64,000 nt of DNA from Dermacentor variabilis (Eukaryota; Arthropoda; Arachnida; Ixodida; Ixodidae), in NCBI RefSeq assembly GCF_050947875.1, contig NW_027460390.1, positions 930,001 through 994,000 of the forward strand. The letters run 5' to 3'. The notes beneath the pieces were generated by a model, which was not told the DNA's origin, made no database searches, and was given only the letters and a program-made list of their open reading frames with translations. Shown piece by piece: positions 10,985-22,146 of this stretch; position 1 is the first letter of the stretch, and each line of letters begins with the position of its first letter. Made by a program: the position numbers and the translations under genes.

Positions 10985-11700
10985 TGGCAGTGGTGCCTAG
11001 CCGAAATGGCCACGCTGCCAGCCATCAACGATTGCCAAAGCCCCTAGACACATAGGGCAACGCCTGGCTTGAATGGAAAACTCGGAAGAGTGAGTTCATC
11101 CTATTTTCCACTGCTACCCAGTTGACAAAACAAGCAAAAGAAGTACAACAAGCCACGTTGCTAGTGATTATTGGCGAAGAGCAAGGAAGGTATACAGCAC
11201 CTTCATGTTTGAGGCAGAAGAGGAAAAAAATAATGTAGACGTCTTAATTGCTAAGTTTGAAGAGTTCTACAAGCCGGAAACGAACTTGACCTATCATGAA
11301 TTTCGATTTGGGTTCAGAAACCAAAGGGAAGGTGAACCTTTCAATGAGTGGCTGACGGAGCTATGAATGTTAGCCACAAACTGCGAATTTGGGGTAATGG
11401 TAGACTGGATGCTGCACAGTTGGGTTACTCTGGGGTTTCGAGACAAGAGCCTGCCGCAGAAATTGATTGCGGAAAACCCTTCGTACAAGAAGATTATCTA
11501 TATTTATCGCAGGCAAGAGCAAGGGAAAGAGCAGTTTCGTGAAATCGGTGAAGCCACGGAGACCGCGCAGGACACAGCAGCACACACAGCGGTGAAAGAT
11601 GACCCGCCACCAGTAGAACATGCAATAAGTGCGGAGGGTTTAACCACTTCGCCCAAGCATGCAAATCGGCACGGCCTTTGCGAAGCTTTTCCCACAAGAA
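10985..11700 (+). pseudogene. gag of the Ty3/Gypsy element, frameshifted
   Basis: Gag is readable only in pieces. One frame gives FEEFYKPETNLTYHEFRFGF and NQREGEPFNEWLTEL, then a stop, and the frame resumes with RDKSLPQKLIAENPSYKK. At about 11618-11662 a CX2CX4HX4C zinc knuckle reads CNKCGGFNHFAQAC, the nucleic-acid binding motif of nucleocapsid. In the family, gag forms the particle that packages element RNA. Several frame changes and stops (for example soon after the ATG at 11005) rule out a working protein. Confidence 0.8.
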
Positions 11701-11983
11701 GAAAAAACGACGGGAACTATGCGCAGACAACGACGATATTTTTCTGCAAACATTAACGGTGAGCACGGTCAACGCAGACCACTGGAGCGCGACGGTGGAC
11801 ATTCAAGGCCAACCAATGACATGCAAATTAGACACGGGGGTGAATCGCTGTGTCATTTCAAGGAGGGACGTCGCAAAGCTACCGGATCAACCAGAGCAGG
11901 CTTGCCGGGTTGCGCTAACAAGCATTTTTCAGCCACAAGTCAACCGTCCAACCAAAAGTGCGCCTTTGGCTTTCAGCCAATGA
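11678..11983 (+). pseudogene. Aspartic protease segment of the Ty3/Gypsy pol
   Basis: The frame reads KLDTGVNRCVISRRDV; the DTG catalytic triad of retropepsins is kept, and the preceding ATVDIQGQPMTC strand matches the family. The protease cuts the Gag-Pol polyprotein. The frame changes at about 11960, where the RT frame begins, so protease and RT are no longer joined. Confidence 0.75.
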
Positions 11984-13832
11984 GAGGGTGGTCTCTGAAA
12001 TATTTTACATCATAGAGCAAACTGTACCAGTGGCTCTGAGCGGTTCAGCGACCGAATGCCTTGGATTTATCTGCTGGGTACAGCACATTGAGGTCTATCA
12101 ACTTTACCTGCCAGCACAACCTTTTGCAAAAGTCTTCACAGTACTGGGCGAGCTCAAGGGCTATGAGTACGAAATAAAACTCAACCTCGGCGCCTTGGGT
12201 GTCATCGTACCGGCTCGGAGAGTCCCCGTGGCCCTGGAGGACAAGTCTAGAGCGGAACTTCAACGTATGGAGGATCAAAGTGTCATAACAAAGGTAACTG
12301 AGTCTACAGAATGGTCCAGCCACATGGTTACCATTGTTCAAGGAGACAAAGTTCGAATTTGCCTGTATCCAACATCGCTCAATCAAGCCACACTCCGTGA
12401 GAACTATCCCATGCCAACGTTAGAGCATGTCGCTCCTAGGCTTCCCGGGGCACAGTTCTTTTCCACACTTGATGCAGTTTCAGTGTTTTGGCAAATTCGG
12501 CTTAGCGAGTTGAGCTCCAAACTTCGCACACTGAGCACTCTGTTTGGTCGTTATCGATTCCTTCGCATGCCGTTTGGATTAGCTTCAGCCCCAGAAATGT
12601 TCCGAGCAGCAATGCACCGGGTTTGGGAAGGCTTGTACTGTGTGGCATTTGTGATGGATGACGTATTAGTATGGGGCAGAAATAAAGGAGAACACAACTA
12701 CAGCTTAAAACTTGTGTTGTCTCATTGTCAACAGCAAAACCTTCGGCTTAACCCTAAGAAGAGTGTGTTTCTGCAGCCGGAGGTCCGGTATCTGGGATTT
12801 ATTCTCACTACAGAAGGCCTATGCCTGGATTCAGAGAGGGTACGAGACACACTTGGAATGCCTGAACCGACGAACAAGAAAGACCTGCAAGTATTTCTTG
12901 GTACGATGAATTTTGTGCAGCGATTCATTCCCAACATGTCAGTGGTAACCGCGCCGCTTCGAACACTTTTGCGTAGAGATATTGCATGGGTTTGGACGGA
13001 GGCGCAACAAATGAGTTTTGACACCTTGCGTCAATCCTTGACATCCGTTTTGGCTTTCTTCAACCCTAAAAAGCCTTTAATTCTCTCGGTTAACGCAAGC
13101 CAATTGCGAGTCGGCGCAGTTCTAATGCAAGATAGCCGCCCTATCGCTTTTTCGCCCCGTTCGCTCACAGAGGCGCAACAGAACTATGCACAAATCGAGA
13201 AGGAAATGCTGGTGATAGTGCATGGTTGCAGGAAATTCCATGACTATGTTTTTGGTCAGGCAGAAGTGATTGTAAAGACTGATCACAGGCCTTTGGTACC
13301 AATACCTAACAAGCCGCTACATCAGTGCCCCCTCTGCTTGCAGCGCATGAGGCTGACCCTGCAGTGCTATCCAATCAAACTGCTGGTGTATAAGCCAGGC
13401 AAAGAACCTTTTCTTGCGGTTGCTTTGTCGCGTTTTCCAAGCAAAGTGAGCATGTGTGAGGAAACTGAGCAGTTTCAAGTCAATGTGCTGGAATTTGTTT
13501 CAGCCTCAGAACCTCGTCTAAAAAGTATTCCCGCAGCAACAAACAATGATACCGTTCTCTCCAAGCTGCGGGAATATGCGCTGACCAGTTGGCCTGACAA
13601 CAAGCACGAGGTTCCAGAAGCCATCCACCCGTACTGGTCTTATCAGGAGGAGATACATGCACAAGATGGTCTTCTATTTCGCAGCAACAAGTTGATCGTA
13701 CCAAGTTCGATGAAAGCAGAAATATTGGCTCTTTTGCACATTGCACATCCTGGAGCTGATAAGATGAAGGCGCGGGCACGAAGCGTCGTGTTCCGGCCCT
13801 GCATGGCAAGCGGCATAAAGCAATTTTGCTGA
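11958..13832 (+). pseudogene. Reverse transcriptase and RNase H of the Ty3/Gypsy pol, plus integrase zinc region
   Basis: An open stretch of 624 codons. RT motifs are recognisable: FSTLDAVSVFWQI, YRFLRMPFGLASAPEMF and the catalytic box FVMDDVLVWG, with both Asp kept. RNase H shows SVNAS where the family has an aspartate (catalytic D to N), then IEKEML and KTDHRPL with the E and D present. The integrase HHCC finger starts (LLHIAHPGADKMK) and is cut by a TGA at 13830 just before its paired cysteines (NCKMC). RT and RNase H copy element RNA into DNA; here the RNase H change and the stop make pol inactive. Confidence 0.9.
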
Positions 13833-14244
13833 AACTGCAAAATGTGCCAAAAGCATCAGCCACGAAATGCAAAGATGCCGCTTTTAAGACATGAGGTTCC
13901 AAACTTGCCCTGGAAAGTTGTAGGAATGGACCTATTCTTTTATGGGGGCCAACTGTTTGCCATTATTGTCGACTTCTATTCCTTCTTTTTTGGAATAAAG
14001 GAATTTTGCCATACCACTGCTAACCAGCTGAAGTCTTGGTGTGCTGAACTTTTTTCGGTTCATGGGTTACCACTTAAACTGTGCAGCGATAATGGGCCGC
14101 CAATCAACAGCACAGAATTCAAAGACTTCTTAGGTGGGCTTGGCATTACCCACGTAACGTCAAGCCCATATCATCCACGCTCAAATGGTACGATGGAAAG
14201 GGCCATTCAAGAAGCAAGAAAACTACTAAAGAAGTGCTCTCTTA
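13833..14244 (+). pseudogene. Integrase core of the Ty3/Gypsy element, first part
   Basis: The frame continues after the stop with KMCQKHQPRNAK and the rve core. The first catalytic Asp is in VVGMDLFF, the second in LCSDNGPP, and the Glu in SNGTMERAIQEARK, so the DDE set survives. The gene is then interrupted at 14245 by a palindromic insert, and the reading frame runs into a stop in that insert at 14286-14288. Confidence 0.85.
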
Positions 14245-14596
14245 ATCAAGGGTTCGACGAAAGTTTGTCTGGTCAGGCATGGAAATGAAGGGAATCACGG
14301 TCAGTGACCAAGTCTGATGAATAATCTGACATTTCAAAACAGCATATGGGTTCCTTGTTTACTGAGTTGGACAGGAAATCGTCGTCACTTATATAGCCAG
14401 CATGTGATGTAATGAATGTGCGTAAATGGCAGGCATATTCGCACGTTCGCACGTTCGATATGTCATGTGCTGGCTATATAAGTGACGACGATTTCCTGTC
14501 CAACTCAGTGAACAAGGAACCCTTACGTGGTTCCGAAACGTCAGATTATTTATCAGACTTGGTCAGTGACCGTGATTCCCTTCAAGTGCTCTCTTA
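14232..14596. mobile_element. Palindromic insert in the integrase gene with 13-bp target duplication
   Basis: AAGTGCTCTCTTA is present at 14232-14244 and 14584-14596, once on each side of an insert of about 339 bp. Most of the insert is an inverted repeat with arms of about 115 bp: the left begins GAAGGGAATCACGGTCAGTG at 14287 and the right ends at 14583, with about 10 mismatches and a loop of roughly 60 bp containing GCACGTTCGCACGTTCG. About 42 bp before the left arm has no partner. Removing the insert and one duplication rejoins the integrase frame (KKCSL to MPDFHMALLEW). It is therefore younger than the host element. Confidence 0.85.
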
Positions 14597-15024
14597 GAAT
14601 GCCTGACTTCCACATGGCTCTGCTTGAATGGCGTAATACTCCGAGAGATGCTGTTTTGAAGTCCCCTGTGCAGAGACTGATAGGAAGGCAGACAAGGACC
14701 CTGCTGCTCGTACCTACAAAGCACGTGAGGCTGGAGATCGTGCCCAACCTAGCCGTCCATAACCATCTCCAGGAAGTCTGCCAGTGCCAGAGGATCTACT
14801 ACAATCGCCACTCCAGGAACCTTCCACCCCTGTCACCTGGTCACAGAGTGACTGCATACGATACCCACGAAAAGGTCTGCACACCTGCAGTCTTTCTGGG
14901 GCCAGCTGAGATGCCACGCTCCGTGTTAGTGAAGACTGAAGAGGGCCAGGAAATTAGACGCACACACGAGCAACTGCGAGATAGACCTACACATCCCAAA
15001 GAGAGTCCTCGTGCTGGGTCCTAG
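14597..15024 (+). pseudogene. Integrase C-terminal part of the Ty3/Gypsy element
   Basis: Continues the pol frame after the palindromic insert: MALLEWRNTPRDAVLKSPVQ, then RLIGRQTRTLLLVPTK and the basic C-terminal tail (YYNRHSRNLPPLSPGHRVTA) that follows the integrase core in this group. It ends at TAG at 15022. A purine tract AAGAAAGGGAAGA at 15136-15148 just before the 3' LTR is the polypurine tract. Confidence 0.85.
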
Positions 15025-15148
15025 CGACTAGACAACGCCCAGCCCTCTCAAGAGCTATGCAGGAGCACAAGGCCACGCCAGGAGCTCTGCTGCTACCCAC
15101 AACCAGAAAGGCCATTGTAATTATTTGCTTCCCTAAGAAAGGGAAGAT

Positions 15149-15288
15149 GTAGCATGGCTGAGTCACTCTGACATCGCCGGCCATTTCGTTAAAAGCACGT
15201 GACCTGTTCCATCACCACTCTTTCCTATATCTGCTTCGTTTCAACCGCAACAAAGTTCGTTCATCACCAGACTACAGCCCCGCTTACA
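15149..15288 (+). repeat. 3' LTR of the Ty3/Gypsy element
   Basis: Same TGTAGCATGGCTGAGTCACT start and CGCTTACA end as the 5' copy, about 90% identical by eye, directly followed by the CATAT duplication. Confidence 0.92.
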
Positions 15289-15397
15289 CATATGTACTAC
15301 AGCACATGGGGTAAGCTATGGCAGCTAGGCTCGAAGTGTGTACAAGGCGGCCATATTGAAATGCCAATGGCTATGTGGTAATACAGACTTAAAATTG

Positions 15398-15470
15398 TAC
15401 TCGATTCTAACGCGCACGCAATTTTTTGACCTGTTTTATCGGAAAAAGAAATGCGCGTTAGGTTAGAGTA
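15398..15470. mobile_element. 73-bp hairpin MITE of the CTCGATTCTAACGCGC family
   Basis: TACTCGATTCTAACGCGCA at 15398 faces TGCGCGTTAGGTTAGAGTA at 15452-15470, an inverted repeat with about 16 of 19 bases paired around a short centre. It may be the right end of the element starting at 8446, or a minimal copy. No coding capacity. Confidence 0.6.
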
Positions 15471-15484
15471 AATATGATAGATTT

Positions 15485-15930
15485 CATTTATGAAGTCAAT
15501 CCTACAATACTTGCCATAGCTGTCATGTTTAAGAATCTAGGGATAATTATAACAATTAACTGGAGTTGGCCATATCACATTATGAAACAGTCTTTAAACG
15601 TAAAAAGGAAGCTTATGAACAGAAGCTGCAGTTTGCAGCCTAGTCAGTAAAATGCCATATCTAACATTTGTGTGGCGAATGCTAAAACACGTTGGCATAG
15701 TAGGAACCCTTTCCAGTTCAGGTTGATCGGCAGACTATATAGAGAGCATAACGTAGAGCTGCTAGGTTTATTCTAACGAGAAACTGTTGTACAGGTTGTG
15801 TCCTTGAAAAGCCAAATCTTAATAATTATCTTAAGCTAGCTGAATGGTGGCATATAACTAGGCTGAAGTCTTTGTTCCTCTTCACTAGGAACTGTTTTAG
15901 CATCAATAGCATTCAGTATTTATATAGGTG
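15485..15930 (+). pseudogene. CR1/L2-like LINE reverse transcriptase C-terminus, heavily decayed
   Basis: Pieces in changing frames match the thumb and C-terminal region of this LINE group: FKNLGIIITINWSW near 15530, then AARFILTRNC near 15755 and LKLAEWWHITRLKSLFLF near 15830. Many stops and frame shifts. Same family type as the minus-strand copy at 31292-32985. Assignment is by pattern memory, so clade is uncertain. Confidence 0.55.
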
Positions 15931-16864
15931 CAACACGGTGGTAGCACATCATGAATGAAGGTGTTATTCTTCAATTCCCACAGGCACAGTCTAATACTTT
16001 GAATACTTTACATGCAGAAATCTTTGACTGGTTAGATAGAAATATGTGATTATATTCTATCCTGTGCACACAGTGTCGTTCTTTTATTGATTGAAAAAAT
16101 TTCTTTGTATCAGTGTGTAAATTAAATTTATAGTTGCTCAAATATATTTGTTTTATATTGCTCATAGGGCCTTCTTATTTTGTCTGTGCATTTTCATTAT
16201 GCATAGAGGTGGGATGTGTTTGTTCAGCTTGTCAATGTACTATTGTGCTCGATATGAGCTGCAACATGTGAGCCGTGACTCTTGAGAAAAAACGTGGAGA
16301 GGGTGTCGTCATTTGAGCAATGCACATAGCCCCCCCTTTTCGTTGTCTGCTTTGTTCCTGCAGTGGTAACACACTGGTGCACCGAGCAGCCATCGCACCA
16401 TTACGATTAAAAAAAAATAATAATAGTTACGAAGCTAGGGCAGCATGTGCCATCATGAAGCACGCTGCACTAACGAATTACAGGCTGCTCCGCAGGCCAC
16501 TGTATTATCACTCCGCGTTGAAAGCAGACAGCGTAAATAAAGGGTGTATGTGCATGTCTGGATTGGGGAAACTCGCTCCACTTTTTTTCTCGAGAGCGTA
16601 GCTACAGCCACGGCTCGCATGTTGCAGTTCATATTGAGCGGAATAGTACATAATGCACGTAATGTATTGTTCATGTTGTGTTTTAATGCTCATGTAAATG
16701 ATGCTTCTAGCCCACCCTGTAGTGGCTGAAAACCAATACTAATATGCGTATATAAAAAATGACCCTGTCTCAGTGCAGTGCACTTTAGCTTGTTTGCTTA
16801 TTAGATTTGCAGCTTTATTCATGTAATCATGGTTTCATGCCATAATTTTTTGCTTTGCCCTCAG
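15931..16864. other. End of intron A, nothing recognised
   Basis: Non-coding sequence up to the acceptor TTGCCCTCAG. Overlapping frames near 16320-16730 on both strands show no domain. Confidence 0.4.
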
Positions 16865-17065
16865 GTGAGGTAGAAGCTGCTTTAGTGCGGCACCTTGCAT
16901 CATCGTCGTCATCCGAGTGCACTCTCCAGCATCTTGCCCGCCTTCTTTCTCGCCTGTGTGAAGATGGCATTTCACTACGCAAAGCACTTCTGCCGCACGT
17001 GCTCCATCGGTCTGCTGTAGTTCTACATTTTTCTCGCAGCCCTCAGCTTCAGGAAGAGTTACTGC
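16865..17065 (+). CDS. MEI1-like gene, coding exon B
   Basis: A 201-bp exon between acceptor TTTGCCCTCAG and donor GTAAGT. The first two bases complete the Gly codon left by exon A, and it ends one base into a codon, as exon A does. It encodes EVEAALVRHLASSSSSECTL, then QHLARLLSRLCEDGISL and KALLPHVLHRSAVVLHF, a series of amphipathic Leu-rich helices like armadillo/HEAT repeats. No stops, and it stands out from AT-rich flanks by codon-like composition. Confidence 0.75.
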
Positions 17066-18097
17066 GTAAGTGATTTTACAGCAGCTTCATTCCTGTGATA
17101 TAGCTTACCTTTGGCAGCCAAATAATTTTTCATGGAACCCATTTTATGAACTCGTGGCCAAGCCTAATATGCAGCGAACAAGTCTGCGCTGCAACTTGGA
17201 GTGATTGTGCACAGACTGAGACCTCCACGCCATTGGTGGTTATCACCACTGCACTGTACACGTCTCTCGTGGCGGTGCGCAAGTGGAACCCTTGTTTCAT
17301 GCATGAGTTGAAGTCATTGCAGTAGTGTACCACTCACTGTCGCTAGAGCTGAAATGTTTGCCCATGGGCTCTGCAGCCATTCGCATGGGCAGTTATACAT
17401 GTTGGTGTAATTTCACAGGAAAAGTATGATTTTAAATCACCCAAGCTTAGTTTTGAAAGTGAAAACTTGCATAAGTGCAGTTGTCACATATTTCTGACGT
17501 ACTGAAAGCACAGTAACAACACGTTTTTTTATTTGGGTTAACCCGACGGATAACTTGTTTTTGCTTTTTTTTTTTTGGTAAGTCGAGAAAGGACTACTGC
17601 TGGGTTATATACACAGTAGCTCTCCATTTCAGTCAAGTATAGTTCTTTTCAGAAAATATTGATTTAGTTTGTTCAGTTTATTTACATTTTATTTTTTATC
17701 TCCCCTACTATTGACATTTTATGTGTTAGTGCTGACTACTTAGTCCTGTTTTACCCATTAATGTGAATTTAGAGTACAATGCTATCAGCCAGCTTCTTTT
17801 TCACCTCTTAAGAGACTCAAACCTATTCTAGCTTTCATATCAGTGCACTGGCTTCGTAGGAGTATTGCTAAAGTGTGAGCCTTGCAGTGTGATTTTATCC
17901 TTCTCTCTCATCACCATTATACATTTTGTGGGGTCCTACAGTGCACATCCTCGCAGGGGAATCTGTGTCAGCAGGCATTTGTGTTGCGACACTACGGACC
18001 TGACCACCTGGAAGTCAAATTGATCTAATTATCTGGCGGCTCATATTAAACAAGATGCAGACAAAAGCATCAAAACACACCACTGATTCAATTGGCA
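17066..18097. other. Intron B, first part
   Basis: Starts with the GTAAGT donor. No gene or element recognised. Confidence 0.4.
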
Positions 18098-18425
18098 GTA
18101 TTTGCCCGATTCTAACATGTCCCTGAATCAAATGCGCGCCCGCTTTCTATGAGTCCAAAGTAGAGAAGTAATGTAGCAATAACATTAAAGCTCCTAAACA
18201 AAGTACAACTCTAATGCGCACTTGATTTTTTAGTAAGAGAAATGGGCAAGGGTCTACTACATCTACTTCCTAAAGTCAGCTTCAATGCATGTTGTTTTTA
18301 AAAATCGGCTTTGCCGCATACACTCCTGTTATGTGGCAAAGCATGCGAACACTGCAAACATAGCTTTCGGTTCAACCTTATTGGGATTGGGAAAAACAAG
18401 GCACGCGTTAGAATTCGGTGAATAC
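18098..18425. mobile_element. 328-bp MITE with GTATT...AATAC terminal inverted repeats
   Basis: The left end GTATTTGCCCGATTCTAACA and the right end, reverse complemented GTATTCACCGAATTCTAACG, share about 16 of 20 positions. A diverged member of the CGATTCTAACGCGC family also seen at 8446 and 15398. No coding capacity. Confidence 0.65.
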
Positions 18426-20196
18426 CGTAATCAGACATTGTGAGCTACCGTTATTGTATGAAAATATTCCTAGGGCAGGCTGAAAACAGGTGTTTTCCAC
18501 AGGAGATGGCATGTGTTCAATGCATTCACTGTCCCCTAAGCTCTGCCGAGACAAACACTGCCAGTAAAGAGGTCGCTGTTGGGGTCATTAAAGGGTATGG
18601 CATATGCATGGTGACTGGTCAAGCTTGAATTATCCGGGGAAGGCCAATTTGAGAACAGAAGAACAAAAGTTAGGGACCATAGAAAGGCATGAACACCAAT
18701 TGGGACCTTTGTACAGGATAAAATTAACGGGAGTCAAATTAAGGAAAGTCTACTGTACAACGATTTTGGAGTGAAAAGAGCACAAACAACATTTGATGTG
18801 CATGGGCTTTCTTTTTCGTCAAAAAGACTGGCAGTTTAGATGAGTTCTATATGTGCAACTGCCATGAAATACCATGAGTGTTCTGGCTATTGGTAAGTAT
18901 TTTGTTTGTGAATTTTTTTATTGGCAGTTTAGAAAAATACAGGTGATGAGGCTTAAGCTTCAGTACTTCTAGATTACCTACCTGGCACTCACAAAATGTG
19001 GAAATATGTGCATAACTCGTCTGTAAGATTCAAGTACCATGCCAACCAGTGGTCATCAGGCTTGGAAAGGAAGCTGTAGTTTGTTGTGGTGTAATGTTTT
19101 TCATTTACAAGTTTGATTTATGGTAAATAGTGCTCAAAAGCACATAATGGCATTGGTGAAAAACGGAATTTTCTTGCAACCTGAGTGCATATATGTTGAA
19201 GTTTTTAAATGCATGAATACTTGGGAACTGCGCATAAAGTAGTTAATGACATGTTGTGTGGTCATGTTTCATTGTTTTTATGTGCAGCTGGAAATTGTCA
19301 CATAATTTTATCAGCAAGCTCAGTCATCTACCTTTCCGTATTATGGCACTCGACTTTAAAGTGTGTACAAGCAGCAAGAAAATAAATATTTCACTAAGTC
19401 AATTTTTTGTATATGTTTACCTGTGAATGTAATTTAAAAGAAATATTGAAACAGGTTTAAAATATTGATTGCTTGATTGATTAGTTGATTGGTGTGACAA
19501 GCATGTGACGCCCCCTCGGCATAATCTTTGTTAACCGCCAGGCTCGGTGGCCTGCCAGACTCTGTGGGAAACATTGGTCACCGCAGCAAATAAACACCGA
19601 TGAGCACAGTTGCTCGGCGGTCAGTCATCATTCACCACCACCACGTTGCGGAGCGTCACTCTAACGGAGGGTGCCTTGAGCCCCCCCCTCGTTTATGAAC
19701 CCGGTCGGATTGTGGCACTGGCAATGAAGATGGGATTAAGATGGAATTGGGTTTAAGATCTCCCAGCAACACTTATGCTACATGATGTGCTATAGTGGAG
19801 GGTACAGAAATAGTGTTGTCAGCCTTGGGCTTTTTAGTGTGCGTCTAGTGGCTGCTGGTACATGAGCATCTTTCCACTCTGGCCACACTGTAACACTGTG
19901 ACGGCTGGAAATTGAACGCACAGACTCGTTCTTGGGAGCTTCTAAAGCTGGTGAGCGACAGCAGCTGGTGTATTGGAAGTATTGACCTTGAGCCGTAATT
20001 TATAAAAAAAATTTTTCATTTCGATTGTTATCATTCTCACGGTGTGGCTGATCATGGTGATAGCGAGAAGTACAGCTGTGTATGAACCGTAGAAAAAGTG
20101 TGAAATAAATTGCACCAAAAAAAAAAAGCATGATTCTTGAATTTGAACACTGTATTTTCATTTCTGTAAGCTGCTGCCCATGGGATTGTTTTGCAG
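18426..20196. other. Intron B, second part; possible LTR fragment at ~19490-19760
   Basis: Mostly unassigned. Near 19560-19740 the run AATAAACACCGATGAGCAC, a TCATTCACCACCACCACG stretch, and GATTGTGGCACTGGCAATGA resemble the R/U5 end of a Gypsy LTR followed by a primer-binding region. Only one copy is visible, so this is a weak call. Confidence 0.3.
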
Positions 20197-20403
20197 AGGA
20201 CCTATGCCAGTTGCTGCCCTGGGCCCTTGCAAGCTCCTCCCCGCTGCCTAATGAGATAGACTCTGTCTCAAAGCTGCTGGGCTCTCTGAAGGCAGTAGTG
20301 CTGCAAGCCAAGCAAGTGTCACTACGCATGGCAGCAACTCACTGCATTACTGCCCTTGTGTGCACGCCAGCTGCCACACTGTGTGCCCAGCTCCACTTGC
20401 CTG
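20197..20403 (+). CDS. MEI1-like gene, coding exon C
   Basis: A 207-bp exon with acceptor GTTTTGCAG and donor GTGAGT. Phase matches exon B (C plus AG gives Gln) and it ends one base into a codon. It encodes QDLCQLLPWALASSSPLPNE, SVSKLLGSLKAVVLQAKQVS and MAATHCITALVCTPAATLCA: three or four predicted helices. The last part (VCTPAATLCAQLHLP) resembles the start of the MEI1 stretch carried by the next exons. Confidence 0.78.
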
Positions 20404-20849
20404 GTGAGTGGGATGGCTAGGATCTGGTGAGCTGTGAGAAAGAAAAATGTTGCTGGAATGCATAAAGAAAATATTCATGGATATGGGTCGCACTTTGAGA
20501 GCTGAAAAAATTAATCGCACTAGTGATAAGCCGATGGTACCATTATTTATTTATAGGGCTTTTATTTGTCAAATAGCTTTTATGCCTGCTCTTGTTTGCA
20601 TATTCTGGTACATTAACATTTCCTTTAATTAAAACTCATCTACTATTACAGTAAAATAATGGTTGATCAGTACACTGGTTTTTAAAGTTAATGTTATTTG
20701 TGTCAATCTTCAACTTTATGCTGGCACCTAGGGGATCTTCTTGTGGAGGTAAACTATTTTAGGAAGGTGTGTCAAGAAAAAACACTGAAAAGGTGGCTGC
20801 CCTCCAATTCAGGGACTATGATGCACAAGATTACTGTCGGTGGACCACC
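20404..20849. other. Start of intron C, nothing recognised
   Basis: Intron sequence after the GTGAGT donor; the 3' LTR of the minus-strand Gypsy relic might lie here but no repeat pair could be confirmed. Confidence 0.35.
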
Positions 20850-22146
20850 ACTTGTACCTTTTGAAAATGTCTTTGTTGTACAGGTTGATGAAAATGAAAT
20901 GAGACTTGCGAATGGCTTTTACAGCCATACACTTATGCAGGGTAGTCAAAGCTTGGACGAGCGAGCGTGTGTCACAAAAACCTATCCCCGTCTTCATCTT
21001 CCACCAGCATGGTGCCATATACCTCCAATACAGTTCCTACTAAAGAAAGAGCTATCCTGGCACACTACGAGCGACAAAATACACTGGGGTTGCAGCACAG
21101 CTCGAGCCAGGAGGTGTGGACAATTTTCTGGCTACAACAATGCTGGTCTAAAGATGATTCCAGTGGCCTGGTCAGGTAGTCAACAAGTAATGTTTCTTGA
21201 AGTGTGCAGTAAAGACCTTGACGTAGATAGCATCTTGGTATAGAGGCCAGGAGGAGTAGACAGCACTCATGACCAGACTAATGAGCCTACATCATAGCTT
21301 GTAGTTGTGGTGGATGAATCGTGGTGATGTCTATGGTGGCCACTGGTATTGGGTTGTGAACGAATGAGCAAGCTGGTGACATTCTTTGGCGTGTGTCACT
21401 GCTTGGGAAACAGGCATGGACTCTGAGGTGTCGTCCGGTACGGAAGAATAGTGCCCATTGTGCATGAAGGTTCACATCCATGAAGGAGAAAGGAAGGTCA
21501 GAGTTAAGTAGTGGTTTGCATGGCAGTATTGCAAGCATATGCAACAAAAGGTAGAACCTGTTCCCAGTTGGAATGGTTCAATGAAACTTTCAACATGTCA
21601 CCAAGTGTGCGATTAAAACTTTGTCATCACATAAGTTTCGAGATGAGATGCAGTGGTGGTGCACCAATGCTTGTGATGACATCAGAGAGGAAAACTTGAC
21701 CACAATCATCCAGCAACTCTCAAGGTGCTCCAGGCCGCTAGATGAGGTTGTGTAGAGTGAAAAATTTTTTTTTTGTCACAGATGGGAGCACTCAAGTTTC
21801 AAGTACCGCATGATGTGGTTGGTGACAACAAGGACCCATCGGTTATTGCCTGGAGTGCTGGGAAGGGGACTGTAGAGGTCGAAGCTGACGTGCTTGATTG
21901 TTTGGGTGGGTCATGGTAAAGGTTTGAAGGAACCAGCAACATGTTTAATGGGATTCGTGCGGCATTGGCATTTGTGGCGTGACCAGACATACTGGCAGAC
22001 AAAATGCCAACAGTATGGAAGCAGAAGACAAGAATAAGCTTTTAACACATCAGCATGGTGACATGGTGGGTCATCGTAGAAAGGGGAGCAGATTTCGGAG
22101 TGCAAGTGGTGTGAGATAATGGGCAGCCACTTACGGTCGCAGGTAA
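20850..22146 (-). pseudogene. Integrase block of the old minus-strand Ty3/Gypsy relic
   Basis: On the minus strand, fragments in shifting frames follow the integrase order. A zinc-finger region at 22105-21911 starts [16 protein letters not shown]. It leads into the core (VSFDLYSPLPSTPGNNRWVL) and an ILPCKPLLNSDLPFSF stretch near 21520, matching the AYNTA-type post-core motif. A C-terminal YDVGSLVW with a GLYTK segment follows near 21280-21200. Stops and shifts are frequent. The block is cut at 22147 by a mariner-derived element. The last 200 bases may be 3' untranslated or LTR sequence. Confidence 0.7.

Larger units (their letters stand above)
10836..15293 (+). mobile_element. Complete but inactive Ty3/Gypsy LTR retrotransposon (Mag-like)
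   Basis: Two LTRs of about 141 bp bound the element (10841-10981 and 15149-15288), both with TGTAGC...CTTACA ends, and the 5-bp target duplication CATAT lies at 10836-10840 and 15289-15293. Inside, gag with a CCHC knuckle, DTG protease, RT, RNase H and integrase come in the Ty3/Gypsy order. The LTRs differ at about 13 positions plus a gap by my hand count (about 10%), so the insertion is old. Genes are broken by stops, frameshifts and a palindromic insert. It sits in intron A of the MEI1-like gene in the same orientation. The Mag-like label is tentative. Confidence 0.93.

Noticed and set aside
20698..21243. 181-codon open frame on the + strand
   Set aside because: It is the antisense of the Gypsy integrase C-terminus and flank, with no domain of its own.
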